From Halolamina sp. CBA1230 (GTDB lineage: Archaea; Halobacteriota; Halobacteria; Halobacteriales; Haloferacaceae), in assembly GCF_002025255.2 (NCBI RefSeq), contig NZ_CP054587.1, forward strand, positions 496,001-560,000: a stretch of DNA of 64,000 nt. Reading direction: 5' to 3'. The position numbers were made by a program, and so were the translations under genes. Below the pieces are notes generated by a model. It did not search any database, was not told the DNA's origin, and saw only the letters and a list, made by a program, of their open reading frames with translations. Within the stretch, counting starts at the first letter, position 1. Every line of letters starts with the position of its first letter. Of this stretch, positions 1 through 8,700 are shown in pieces.

Positions 1-849
1 GCGATACTCGACACCGGCATCGACAGCACGCATCCCGACCTCGCGGCGAACCTCGGCAGGGGCGCCGCGTTCGTCCCGGGCATCAGCGACATCGAGGAGT
101 TCGACTTCCCGCCCGGCCAAGACGACGACCTGCTCGTCTCCCACGGCACGCACGTCGCCGGCGTGGTCGGCGGGATCGACAACGACATCGGCGTCGTCGG
201 CGTCAGTCCCGCGGCGACGCTCCACGCCGTGAAAGTCCTCGTCGGCGTGTTCGGCGGCGGTTCCGTGGCCGGCGTCGCGGCAGGCGTGGAGTTCGTAGCT
301 GACCGAGGGTGGGACGTCGCGAACCTCAGCCTCGGGGAGGCCGAACGGTCCGAGATGCTCGCGGACGCGGTGGCAGACGCCCACGAGCGGGGCGTCCTGC
401 TCGTGGCGGCGGCGGGGAACGACGGCGTCCTCGAAAGCGACCCGCCCGCGAGCGACGGCGGATCGACGGTCTCCTACCCGGCGGCGTTCGAGGACGTCGT
501 CGCCGTGGGTACGACCGACCGGAACGACGACCTCGCAGCGTTCTCCTCGGTCGGTCCGGAGATCGACCTCGTCGCTCCGGGTACGGGCGTGCTGTCGGCG
601 GCCCTGCCGATCAACATCTACTCGAACGTAGAGCAGCCGGTCCACCGCTACATCAGGCTGTCGGGCACGTCCTTCGCGGCGCCACACGTCGCCGGCGCGG
701 GCGCACTGCTCATGAGCGACGCCGGCCTCTCGAACGTCGAGGCCCGCGAGCGTCTCCGAGAGTCCGCGGCCGACGTGGACCTGAGCGAGAACGAAGGGGG
801 GTCCGGCCGCCTCGACGTCGCCGCCGCGCTCGGCGTCGACGCGACATGA
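1..849 (+). CDS. Subtilisin-like (S8) serine protease, 5' end cut by window
   Basis: C-terminal 282 residues of an S8 family peptidase; the frame is open from base 1, so start, signal and propeptide lie upstream of the window. The triad is complete: Asp in LDTGID (bases 10-12), His in SHGTHVAG (142-144), Ser in GTSFAAPHVAG (670-672); the oxyanion Asn is in AAAGND (418-420). The protein ends about 60 residues after the Ser motif, so it has no C-terminal extension like that of halolysins with a PKD or PPC domain. A likely role is extracellular protein degradation, inferred from the family. A second, much larger S8 protease starts 5 kb downstream; the two are not close copies. Confidence 0.93.
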   Translation, partial: AILDTGIDSTHPDLAANLGRGAAFVPGISDIEEFDFPPGQDDDLLVSHGTHVAGVVGGIDNDIGVVGVSPAATLHAVKVLVGVFGGGSVAGVAAGVEFVADRGWDVANLSLGEAERSEMLADAVADAHERGVLLVAAAGNDGVLESDPPASDGGSTVSYPAAFEDVVAVGTTDRNDDLAAFSSVGPEIDLVAPGTGVLSAALPINIYSNVEQPVHRYIRLSGTSFAAPHVAGAGALLMSDAGLSNVEARERLRESAADVDLSENEGGSGRLDVAAALGVDAT

Positions 850-896
850 GTGTCGGGACAGCGAGGTCGGAGGGTCCTGTCCCACTCGGCAGATCG

Positions 897-1156
897 CTAC
901 CGACTTCTCGCTCTGTCAGTAGCCGCGACGCGCGGCCCACGGTTTCGGCACCCCTGATCGGCAGGATCTGGGTAGGAGACGGACGTCCCGGCTGCAGTCC
1001 CGGCCTGAAGATGGGGGCGGCTGTCGCAGGAGAGGCAGCGGTGGGCAGTGTTCCGCCGTCGCCGAATATGCGCCGGAAGTCGGCGCTGACGTGGGCGCCG
1101 CAGTGCTGGCAGTTGTCGACGTCGACGCTGGCGGAGAAGTCCATCATGCCGACCAC
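897..1156 (-). pseudogene. Frameshifted small zinc-finger protein (DUF7563-like)
   Basis: On the minus strand an ATG at 1156 opens a frame with CQHCGAHVSADFRRIFGDGG. It then loses sense near 1044-1056. Switching to the neighbouring frame restores a second C-x2-C (CLSC, bases 1026-1037) followed by a tail ending at 897. A C-x2-C plus C-x2-C pair around a xxRVFG-like core is the layout of small haloarchaeal single zinc-finger proteins. One indel therefore splits the finger between frames. No other gene lies between the protease and the tRNA, so this accounts for most of the 850-1322 gap. The family name is from memory; the frameshift is seen directly. Confidence 0.55.
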
Positions 1157-1322
1157 CCCGCGTTTGCGAACGGAACCGCCTGACTCCGACGGGCCGCAAC
1201 CCGTGACGGCCTTGTATCGACTGAGAGACCCCCGCCGATGGAAACTGAAAGTGCCGAAAAGGTGCAGTTACGAATCTCTACGTGCTGTTCGGTGTTAGTG
1301 TCGAAACGGGCCGCGAAAGAGT

Positions 1323-1396
1323 GGGCGCTGCAGGATTTGAACCCGCGACAGCTTGGTCCGAAGCCAAGTACTCTGTCCAGGCTGAGCTAAGCGCCC
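1323..1396 (-). tRNA. tRNA-Arg (anticodon UCG)
   Basis: A cloverleaf reads on the minus strand. The 7-bp acceptor GGGCGCT/AGCGCCC is perfect. The anticodon arm is CTTGG-CTTCGGA-CCAAG, giving anticodon TCG at positions 34-36 with T33 in place. The T arm contains GGTTCAAATCC. No CCA is encoded, as usual in haloarchaea, and no intron is visible. It decodes CGA arginine codons. Confidence 0.93.
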
Positions 1397-1609
1397 TGTA
1401 CCACTCCGTACTGCCGACCCACAGTTAAGTCACTCGGTTCGATTTCCGAATACCGCCGGACACCGTCGACGCCGACGACGCCGTCGTCCATCCACTAATC
1501 ACAAAGAATAATAACGCGTCAGAGCATCTTCCAACCATCCGATGACTCCCGGGCAGCTAGTGCATCGCGTAACCGTAGGATTCACTCGTTCTCTCCTCTA
1601 CGTCGCGTG

Positions 1610-2218
1610 ATGTACGATCTCCAGCCACACCTCGACGCGACCGTCGAGCCCGGGACCAACATCCTCCTCACGGGGCCGCCGCTCTCCGGGAAGCGGGCGC
1701 TCTGTCTCGATCTGCTGGCCGCCGGCACGGAGAAGGGCGGGGGGTCGATCATCGTCACCACCAAGGACAGCGGCGACCGGATGCTGGAGCAGTTCGCCAC
1801 GCGGACGAGCTACGAGAGCCGGCCCGTCGCGGTCGTCGACTGTGTCACCAAACAGCAGGGCGACGACGTGCCCGAGCGCGACCGGGTGAAGTACGCCTCC
1901 TCGCCGGTGGACATGACCGGGATCGGGATCCAGCTCTCGGAGTTCCTGGAGGCGTTCTACCAGGACCGGAACATCACCCACAACCGCGTGATGCTCCACT
2001 CGCTGACGACGCTGCTGATGTACTCCGACCTCCAGACCGTGTTCCGCTTCCTCCACGTGTTCACCGGCCGCGTCCAGAGCGTCGACGGCCTCGGCCTGTA
2101 CTGCATCGACGAAACCGCCCACGACCAGCAGACGATCAACACCCTGAAACAGCTGTTCGACGGCGTCGTCGAGGTACAGGAGGACACAGAGCCCGTGGTC
2201 CACCTCGCGGACGCCTGA
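1610..2218 (+). CDS. RecA/KaiC-like P-loop ATPase (haloarchaeal DUF7504 type)
   Basis: About 202 residues with an N-terminal Walker A, GPPLSGKRAL (residues ~21-30), and the general layout of small RadA/KaiC-like ATPases that haloarchaeal genomes carry in several copies, often near signalling genes. The hydrophobic stretch NRVMLHSLTTLLMYSD fits the Walker B strand. Catalytic function is unknown; signal-dependent ATPase activity is a guess from the family. I chose the ATG at 1610; a GTG at 1607 directly precedes it. An A/T-rich stretch near 1500-1520 may be the promoter, leaving a leader of several tens of bases. Confidence 0.8.
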   Translation: MYDLQPHLDATVEPGTNILLTGPPLSGKRALCLDLLAAGTEKGGGSIIVTTKDSGDRMLEQFATRTSYESRPVAVVDCVTKQQGDDVPERDRVKYASSPVDMTGIGIQLSEFLEAFYQDRNITHNRVMLHSLTTLLMYSDLQTVFRFLHVFTGRVQSVDGLGLYCIDETAHDQQTINTLKQLFDGVVEVQEDTEPVVHLADA

Positions 2219-2256
2219 GCCGACCACCTATTGTCGTGGAGGCCCAACCGCCGGGT

Positions 2257-2685
2257 ATGCCCATCACCGACGACGACGGACTGCGCGCGCTGCTCGAGGC
2301 CGACACCATCGCGGTCGTCGGCTGCTCGACGACCGAGGGGAAAGCCGCCCACGACGTGCCGAAGTACCTGCAGGAGCACGGCTACCGGATCGTCCCGGTC
2401 AACCCCTACGCCGACGAGATCCTCGGCGAGCGAGCGTACGACTCGCTCGCGGACGTGGAGGAGGAGATCGACCTGGTCGACGTGTTCCGTCCCAGCGAGG
2501 AGACGCCGGGGATCGTCGAGGACGTGATCGACCGCCACGAGAGCCGGGGCGACGCCGGCGCGGTCTGGCTCCAGTTGGGGATCGAGAGCGACGAGGCCGC
2601 GGAGTTAGCCGAGGAAGCGGGTCTCGACTTCGTGCAGGACCACTGCATCAAGGTCGAACACGGCCGACTGGTCGCGTCTGCCTAG
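2257..2685 (+). CDS. CoA-binding domain protein (YccU-like)
   Basis: 142-residue stand-alone Rossmann CoA-binding protein. The nucleotide-binding start is IAVVGCSTTEGKAAHDVPKYL, followed by GYRIVPVNPYADEILG and the DVFRPSE motif, all hallmarks of the YccU/succinyl-CoA-synthetase-alpha-like family. The reaction is unknown; proteins of this type bind CoA or acyl-CoA. I chose the ATG at 2257 over an upstream GTG at 2236 because CTATTG (about 2228-2233) lies 28 bases before 2257, the usual leaderless spacing. Confidence 0.88.
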   Translation: MPITDDDGLRALLEADTIAVVGCSTTEGKAAHDVPKYLQEHGYRIVPVNPYADEILGERAYDSLADVEEEIDLVDVFRPSEETPGIVEDVIDRHESRGDAGAVWLQLGIESDEAAELAEEAGLDFVQDHCIKVEHGRLVASA

Positions 2686-2686
2686 G

Positions 2687-4054
2687 TTACTCCGCCTCGC
2701 TGATCGCGTCCTCGACGACCGTCCGAGCGGCCTCCGACAGCGTCTCCACGTCCTCGCTCTCCGCGTAGATCCGCAGGTACGGCTCCGTCCCGCTCGGGCG
2801 CACGAGCACCCACGAGGCATCCGGGAGTTCGAGGCGAACACCGTACTCGTCGTCGACCTCGGCCTCCGGGAACCGCTCCGGCAGCGTCTCCGCGAGGCGG
2901 GCCATCGCGTCCACCTTGGCGTCGTCGTTACACGGCACACTGACCTTCGTGTACGGCCGCTCCGGGATCGGCTCGCGGCGCTCCACGAGCGGGACGTCCG
3001 CGACGAGTCGGGCGAGCACCGCCGCGGAGGCGACGCCGTCGATCCAGCCGCCGAGGCGCGTGTGGACGTGTTTCCACGGCTCCGCGGCGAACGCCACGTC
3101 CGCCCCGTCGTCGCGGGCGTCGGCGATACCGTCGTGGAGGTAGCCAAGCGCGACGCGCTCGACACGGCCGCCCGCGGCGCGGACGCGCTCGTCGATGCGG
3201 GCGGAGGCGTTGGGCGTCGTCACGACCGTCGGATCCTCGCTGTCGGCATCGGCGACGTACTCCTCGGCGAGCATCGCGAGTACGGTGTCCTCGTGGACGA
3301 CCTCGCCGTCGCCGTTCAGTACGACGATCCGGTCGGCGTCGCCGTCGTGCGCGATCCCGAGGTCGAACTCCCCATCTTCGAGGAACCGGATACAGTCGCC
3401 GAGTGTCCCCTCGGTGGGCTTGCTCCCGCGGCCCGGAAAGTGGCCGTCGACGTTGCCGTTGAGCGTGACGACCTCGGCACCCAGTTCACGGAGCACGTGT
3501 GGCGTGGCCAGCGACGCCATCCCGTTGCCGCAGTCGACGACGACGCGGAGGCCGTCGAGATCCGCGCCGAAGCGTTCGGCGTACGCGACGACCGCGTCGC
3601 GGTACTCGCCGAGCACTTCGGCGGACTCGCGGTGCCCCCACTCGTCCCAGTGGGTCGGCTCGGTCTCGTCGACGATCCGGCCCTCGATACGGGCCTCCGC
3701 AGCACCGCTGTACTCGACGCCGTCCACGAACAGTTTGATCCCGTTGTCCTCCGGCGGGTTGTGCGAGGCGGTGATCGCGACGCCGTAGCGCCCCTGGCTC
3801 GCGTACGCCAGCGCGGGCGTGGGTGCCTGCCCGATCTCGACCACGTCGGCGCCGGCGGCGGCCAGCCCCGACGCCATCGCGTCGACCAGCGCCTGCCCCG
3901 TCTCCCGGCCGTCGCGGGCGACGACGAACTCGACGCTCCCCTCGCCCTCGGCGCGTGCGTCGGCGGCGGCCGCCTGCCCAACGCGCAGCGCCAGCGACGG
4001 CGTCACCGTCTCCCTGACGTCGCCGCGGATCCCGGCGGTTCCGAACAGTTCCAT
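2687..4054 (-). CDS. glmM: Phosphoglucosamine/phosphohexose mutase
   Basis: 455-residue alpha-D-phosphohexomutase. It interconverts hexose 6- and 1-phosphates, most likely glucosamine phosphate for UDP-GlcNAc synthesis. Motifs in order: MELFGTAGIRG start, the phosphoserine loop TASHNP (Ser97), the Mg2+ loop DGDADR (Asp237, 239, 241), and the C-terminal phosphate-binding RPSGTEPYLRIYAE. Length is normal for the family. Whether it prefers glucosamine, glucose or mannose cannot be told from the sequence; haloarchaea have several paralogues. It converges with the CoA-binding gene, one base separating the two stops. Confidence 0.9.
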   Translation of the reverse strand: MELFGTAGIRGDVRETVTPSLALRVGQAAAADARAEGEGSVEFVVARDGRETGQALVDAMASGLAAAGADVVEIGQAPTPALAYASQGRYGVAITASHNPPEDNGIKLFVDGVEYSGAAEARIEGRIVDETEPTHWDEWGHRESAEVLGEYRDAVVAYAERFGADLDGLRVVVDCGNGMASLATPHVLRELGAEVVTLNGNVDGHFPGRGSKPTEGTLGDCIRFLEDGEFDLGIAHDGDADRIVVLNGDGEVVHEDTVLAMLAEEYVADADSEDPTVVTTPNASARIDERVRAAGGRVERVALGYLHDGIADARDDGADVAFAAEPWKHVHTRLGGWIDGVASAAVLARLVADVPLVERREPIPERPYTKVSVPCNDDAKVDAMARLAETLPERFPEAEVDDEYGVRLELPDASWVLVRPSGTEPYLRIYAESEDVETLSEAARTVVEDAISEAE

Positions 4055-4146
4055 GTTCGCCCGATCGTCGCGAGGCTACTTTGCCTGCCCGGTTCCGGGC
4101 GCCCGCGGGCGTCGCTGTTAAGTATCGGTCAGCCGATCGTTCGCCC

Positions 4147-4440
4147 ATGAGTGATTCCGACGAGTACGTCCGGGCACGCGTCCACGTCAGCGGGAACGTC
4201 CAGGGGGTCGCGTACCGAGCCAACACCGAGGAGACCGCCAAGAAGCGTGGGGTAAGCGGCTGGGTCCGGAACCGGGACGACGGCCGCGTCGAGGCGGTGT
4301 TCGAGGGCGATCCGCGGACCGTGGAGTCGATGATCGGCTGGTGTCACACCGGCAGCCCCCGGGCGGACGTCGAGGACGTCGAGGTGGCGTACGAGGAGCC
4401 ACGCAGCGCCGACGGGTTCCACGTCCGCTGGTCGGGCTGA
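4147..4440 (+). CDS. acyP: Acylphosphatase
   Basis: 97-residue acylphosphatase, hydrolysing acyl phosphates. The signature VSGNVQGVAYRANTEETAKK contains the catalytic Arg (VAYR) and the following GWVRNRDDGRVEAVFEG contains the catalytic Asn. The start ATG follows TTAAGTAT (about 4118-4126) at the usual distance for a leaderless transcript. It is divergent from glmM; the two promoters share the short gap. Confidence 0.95.
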   Translation: MSDSDEYVRARVHVSGNVQGVAYRANTEETAKKRGVSGWVRNRDDGRVEAVFEGDPRTVESMIGWCHTGSPRADVEDVEVAYEEPRSADGFHVRWSG

Positions 4441-4491
4441 GCTTCGCCGCAGTCGGAACGACTTAGCCACGCGGGGGCGACTACCACGGTG

Positions 4492-5220
4492 ATGCGACAC
4501 GCACGCTTCCGAGACCCCAGTGGCGCGGTACGACACGGCGAATGGCACGGCGACTCGGTCAGTTTCGCGGGCGAGACGTACGACCTCGACGAGGTCGATC
4601 TGCTCGCGCCGAGCGAGCCGAGCAAGGTGGTCTGTGTCGGGCGCAACTACGTCGCCCACGCCGAGGAGCACGGCGCGGACGTGCCCGACCGGCCGCTCCT
4701 GTTCCTGAAGGGGCCGAACACCGTCGCGAGCCACGGCGACACGGTGACGCTCCCGGCCGGGAAGGAGCGCGTCGAGTGGGAGGCCGAACTCGGCGTCGTG
4801 ATCGAGAAGCAGGCCAAACACGTCGACAGCGACGAGGCGATGGAGTACGTCGCGGGGTACACCTGCGTCGACGACGTCTCGAACCGCGACGACCAGCGCA
4901 GCGAGTCCCAGTGGGTGCGCGGCAAGGCGTTCGACGGCGCCGCGCCGATCGGCCCCTGTATCGCCGACCCCGAGCACGTCCCCGAGGACGCGGCGATCCG
5001 GACGCGGGTGAACGGCGAGGTGAAGCAGGAGGCCACCATCGACCAGATGGTGTTCGACGTGCCGGCACTGATCGCGGAGGCAACCCAGTACATGACACTC
5101 GAACCAGGCGACGTGATCGCCACGGGGACCCCGGAAGGCGTCGGCCGATTCGAGGATGGCGACACAGCCGAGATCGAGGTTGAGGGCGTCGGCACGCTCG
5201 AACACGAGGTGCAGCAGTGA
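4492..5220 (+). CDS. Fumarylacetoacetate hydrolase family protein
   Basis: 242-residue FAH-fold enzyme. The core begins KVVCVGRNYVAHAEEHG, then FLKGPNTV, and the metal-binding acidic residues are in VEWEAELGVVIEK (E-x-E) with a further Asp in CVDDVSNRD. These are conserved in acylpyruvases and oxaloacetate decarboxylases of the FAH superfamily, so a beta-keto-acid hydrolase or decarboxylase is likely, substrate unknown. Start is ATG 4492 (GTG 4489 is adjacent); CTTAGCC 27 bases upstream is the TATA candidate. Its last codon overlaps the start of the next gene, so the two are coupled. Confidence 0.9.
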   Translation: MRHARFRDPSGAVRHGEWHGDSVSFAGETYDLDEVDLLAPSEPSKVVCVGRNYVAHAEEHGADVPDRPLLFLKGPNTVASHGDTVTLPAGKERVEWEAELGVVIEKQAKHVDSDEAMEYVAGYTCVDDVSNRDDQRSESQWVRGKAFDGAAPIGPCIADPEHVPEDAAIRTRVNGEVKQEATIDQMVFDVPALIAEATQYMTLEPGDVIATGTPEGVGRFEDGDTAEIEVEGVGTLEHEVQQ

Positions 5221-5564
5221 GCGGGCCCGAACAGGCGGACTGTGGGGCGATCGTCCGCGTCTGGCACGGCTGGACCGACCCCGCGGACGCCGACGCGTAC
5301 GAACAGTTCCTCACCGATCCCGAGAACGGACTGCTGGAGACGCTCGACGGTGACGGGTATCTCGGCTACGACCTGCTCCAGCGGGAGGCCGACGACGAGG
5401 TGGAGTTCGTGACCCAACTACGGTTCGCGGGCTACGACGCCGTCAGGGAGTTCGCCGGCGAGGCGTACGAGCGGGCACACGTGCCCGACGAGGCACGGGA
5501 GCTACTGGCTCGTTGGGACGACGAGGCCGAGCACTACGAACTCCGGGCCGGGAACCGAGTCTGA
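5217..5564 (+). CDS. Small ABM-like (dimeric ferredoxin-fold) protein
   Basis: 115 residues, GTG start overlapping the preceding stop as GTGA, so translated with the FAH gene. The pattern IVRVWHGWTDPADADAYEQF, then FVTQLRF and the C-terminal LLARWDDEAEHYEL resembles antibiotic biosynthesis monooxygenase / stress-responsive barrel proteins, which are small dimers binding diverse ligands. No catalytic residue can be assigned. The link to FAH suggests the same catabolic step or detoxification, which is inference only. Confidence 0.7.
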   Translation: MSGPEQADCGAIVRVWHGWTDPADADAYEQFLTDPENGLLETLDGDGYLGYDLLQREADDEVEFVTQLRFAGYDAVREFAGEAYERAHVPDEARELLARWDDEAEHYELRAGNRV

Positions 5565-5667
5565 CGCCGCTGCTGGCGACCCGTCCGATCCACGCGTTCG
5601 ACCGATCGGTTAGCGTCCCTGAAGCGACGTTTGGAGACTAGATGACGTGTCCATTGTTGACATATGG

Positions 5668-5746
5668 TTATATATACCGACGGGGGTAACGACGCGCCAT
5701 GCAGAAATGTCAGGGAAATAGATACATTTCTCGTGTGAAAAATATA
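5668..5746 (+). promoter_or_regulatory. Promoter region of the giant surface protease
   Basis: Between 5565 and 5785 there is no gene and base composition drops sharply. Two TATA candidates occur: TTATATATA at 5668-5676 and AAAATATAG at 5737-5745. The first would give a leader of about 85 bases, the second one of about 15. Most other genes here are leaderless, so a leader would be unusual. Confidence 0.5.
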
Positions 5747-5785
5747 GGTAGGGAGAACAGTCGAACTATCGGAGACAGTCCATAA

Positions 5786-8700
5786 ATGATAGAAAGGAAA
5801 CAGATGCGGGCCGTCGTCCTGGCAGTTCTGATGGTCGGGTCCGTCCTCACGGTCGGGGTGGGTAGCGTCGCGGCACAGCCATCACTCGCCGAGAACCAGG
5901 CGCCGTCGCTCGACGGGAACGGCGCGGTGCAGGAACTCGAACCGAACACCGCGGTGACGAACACGGAGCCCACGGCAGCGTCCATCGAACGGGACGACGC
6001 CGAAACGGCGAACGTCGCGAAGGAGCTCCGAAGGGCGGACGGCGAGCAGGTGCTCCTGCTGAGCGTGGAGCGGAACCTCGACCGTGACGCCGCCAGCTTC
6101 GCGTCCGTGGACGCCGACACGCTCCGGGCCGACTCGCGAGCGACGCTCCGCCCCGTCGCGGAGCAACTCACCGAGTTCGAGCACGTCGACATCCGGAACC
6201 AGTTCTGGGCAGGGAACGTGCTCTCGGTGGAAGTCGACCTCGACGAACACGACGTCGACCGGCTCGCAGCCATCGACGGCGTGACCGCCGTCGCGCCGAA
6301 CGCCGACGCCGTCCACCCGGCACCGCCGGAAGACGACACGACGATGATGGCGAGCACCGAGAGCAGCGGCGGCGACGACTACACGTACGGGCTCGAGCAG
6401 ATCGACGTGCCTGGGTTCGAGGAGCGCTACGGCGACCGTGGCGGGAACGCGACCGTCGCCGTCATCGACGACGGGATCAGCAACCCCGAGGCGGGTCACC
6501 CCGACCTCACGTTCGCGACCGAGGCGGTCGCGGTCAACGGCAGCGTCACCACGGGGACGCTCGGCAGTGCGGGCTCCCACGGTGAACACGTCGCCGGGAC
6601 GGCAGCCGGTGCCGCCGAGCCCGCGGGTGACGTCCCCCGATACGGCGTCGCTCCCGACTCCTCGCTCGTCATGATCAACGCCTTCGAAGGCGGTGCGACC
6701 GCCGAGGACATCCTCGCGTCGGTCCAGTACTCGGCGGAGCAGGACGTCGACGTGGCGACCATGAGCCTCGGCTTCGAGTCGACCACCGGGAACTCGGTGC
6801 TCATGACTGCGATGGAGGAGACGATCCAGGACGCCAACGCGGCGGGCACGCTGGTCGTCGGCTCGGCCGGGAACGCCGGCGCCGGCGACGACGGCGGGCC
6901 GACCACTTCGCCCGGCGCCGAGTTCTCCAGTTTCTCCGTCGGTGCCTCCAACGCGCAGGGTACTATCGCACCCTTCTCCAGCGGCGCCGTGATCAGCCCG
7001 TTCGCCGCGGAGTACGTGAGTGCTAACGGGAGCTACCCCGCGAACTACCCGCGTGAGTACGTCAAGCCCGACGTTGCCGCTCCCGGCGCCGACGTACTGA
7101 GCGCCGGGCCGCTCGGCACCGTCGTCGCGGACGACGCCGCGACGTACTCGACGAGTGGCGGGACGTCGATGGCCGCCCCGCACGTCGCGGGTGCGGCCGC
7201 GTTGATCCAGTCCGCGACCGAGGAGGAGCTGGCGCCGAAGACGATCCAGGCAGCGCTCGTGGAGACGGCCGCCAAGCCGGACAACGAGTTCGCCGAACGG
7301 CACGGGCGGGACATCCGCTACGGCGCCGGGGTCATCAACGTCACTGCGGCCACCGCGGCCGTGAAGTCGGGGACGATGGGGATCGAAGGCACGGTCACGG
7401 ACACCGACGGCGACCCGATCCCGGGCGCCGCGGTGACCAGCGAGGGCGACGCGCTCACGAGCGCGAACGTCTCGGGTGACTACACGCTCCGGACCACTGA
7501 CCAGTCGACCGAGGTCACGGCCGACGCGTTCGGTTACGAGGCGTCGAGCCAGGACGTCGATGACGGGAGCGCCCAGTTCACGCTGGACGACGCACTTGCC
7601 GTCGACCTGATCGAGGAGCAGAGCGAATACGCGGAGTTCGACGGACAGGTCGACGTGACAGTCGACGTGCGCAACCTCGACAACGTCACGGTCGAGCCCA
7701 CCCAGGCGACCGACGTCGACACGGGGAACCTGACGCTGCGGGTCGCCGGGGAGGAAGCCAGCTTCGGCGAGCCGGTCGAACTCGACGGGTACGACGGCCT
7801 CGTGAACGTCACCGTCGATATCGACGGGAACGCCAGCGTCGAGGAGAACGACACGATCGGGCTCGAACACACGTTCCAGGGGCTTGGCGAGAGCACGACC
7901 GTCGAATCCGGCCCGACGACGCTGACCGAGGAGCTCGATCCCGCGTTCTTCGAACTGGACGGGCTCACGGCTCCGGAGACGCTCGCACCCGGCGAGTCCC
8001 TCGACATGACCGTCGAGGTCACGAACACCGGACAGGTGGCGGACAGCAAGCTGATCCAGACGTTCGTGGACGGGCCCAGCGGCGAGGCAGCGGTGCCGCC
8101 CGAGGAGCTCAGCCTCGAACCGGGCGAGACCACGACGTACGAACTGTCGGCCAACGGGATCGGCAGCCTCTACGACGCCGGGAGCGTGCTCGACGTCGGC
8201 TTCCGGACTGCCGACGGTGAAGGGTATTTCGGCGATCTCACCGGGATCAACGACGAGATCTCCGCCGAACTCGCGCTCCAGGCACAGGGCGCGCAGTTCA
8301 GCGTGACGAGCCTCGAAGCGCCGACCAAAGCCGGCGCTGGCGAAGAGATACAGGTCAACGCGACCGTCGAGAACGTCGGCAGCGAGGCCGACCAGCAGAA
8401 CGTGGCGTTCCGGTTCGGGGCGGAGACGCTCGCGACCGAGACGGTCGAACTCGAGGCGTTCGGCCTGAGCGCTTCCGACAACGTCGTGAACCTCTCGTTC
8501 ACCGTGTCGGTGCCCGAGGAGCCCGACATTTACGAACACGGCGTGTACACCGACGACGACAGCGCGACCGGCGCGATCGCCGTCGACGAGTCGTACACCA
8601 ACGTGACCGTCGTCGAATCCGACGGGATATACGAACCTGGACAGGGCGAGCGGACGCTCTCGGTGTTCGAGGAGCATCTCGCGCCGCGGTACGCCACCGA

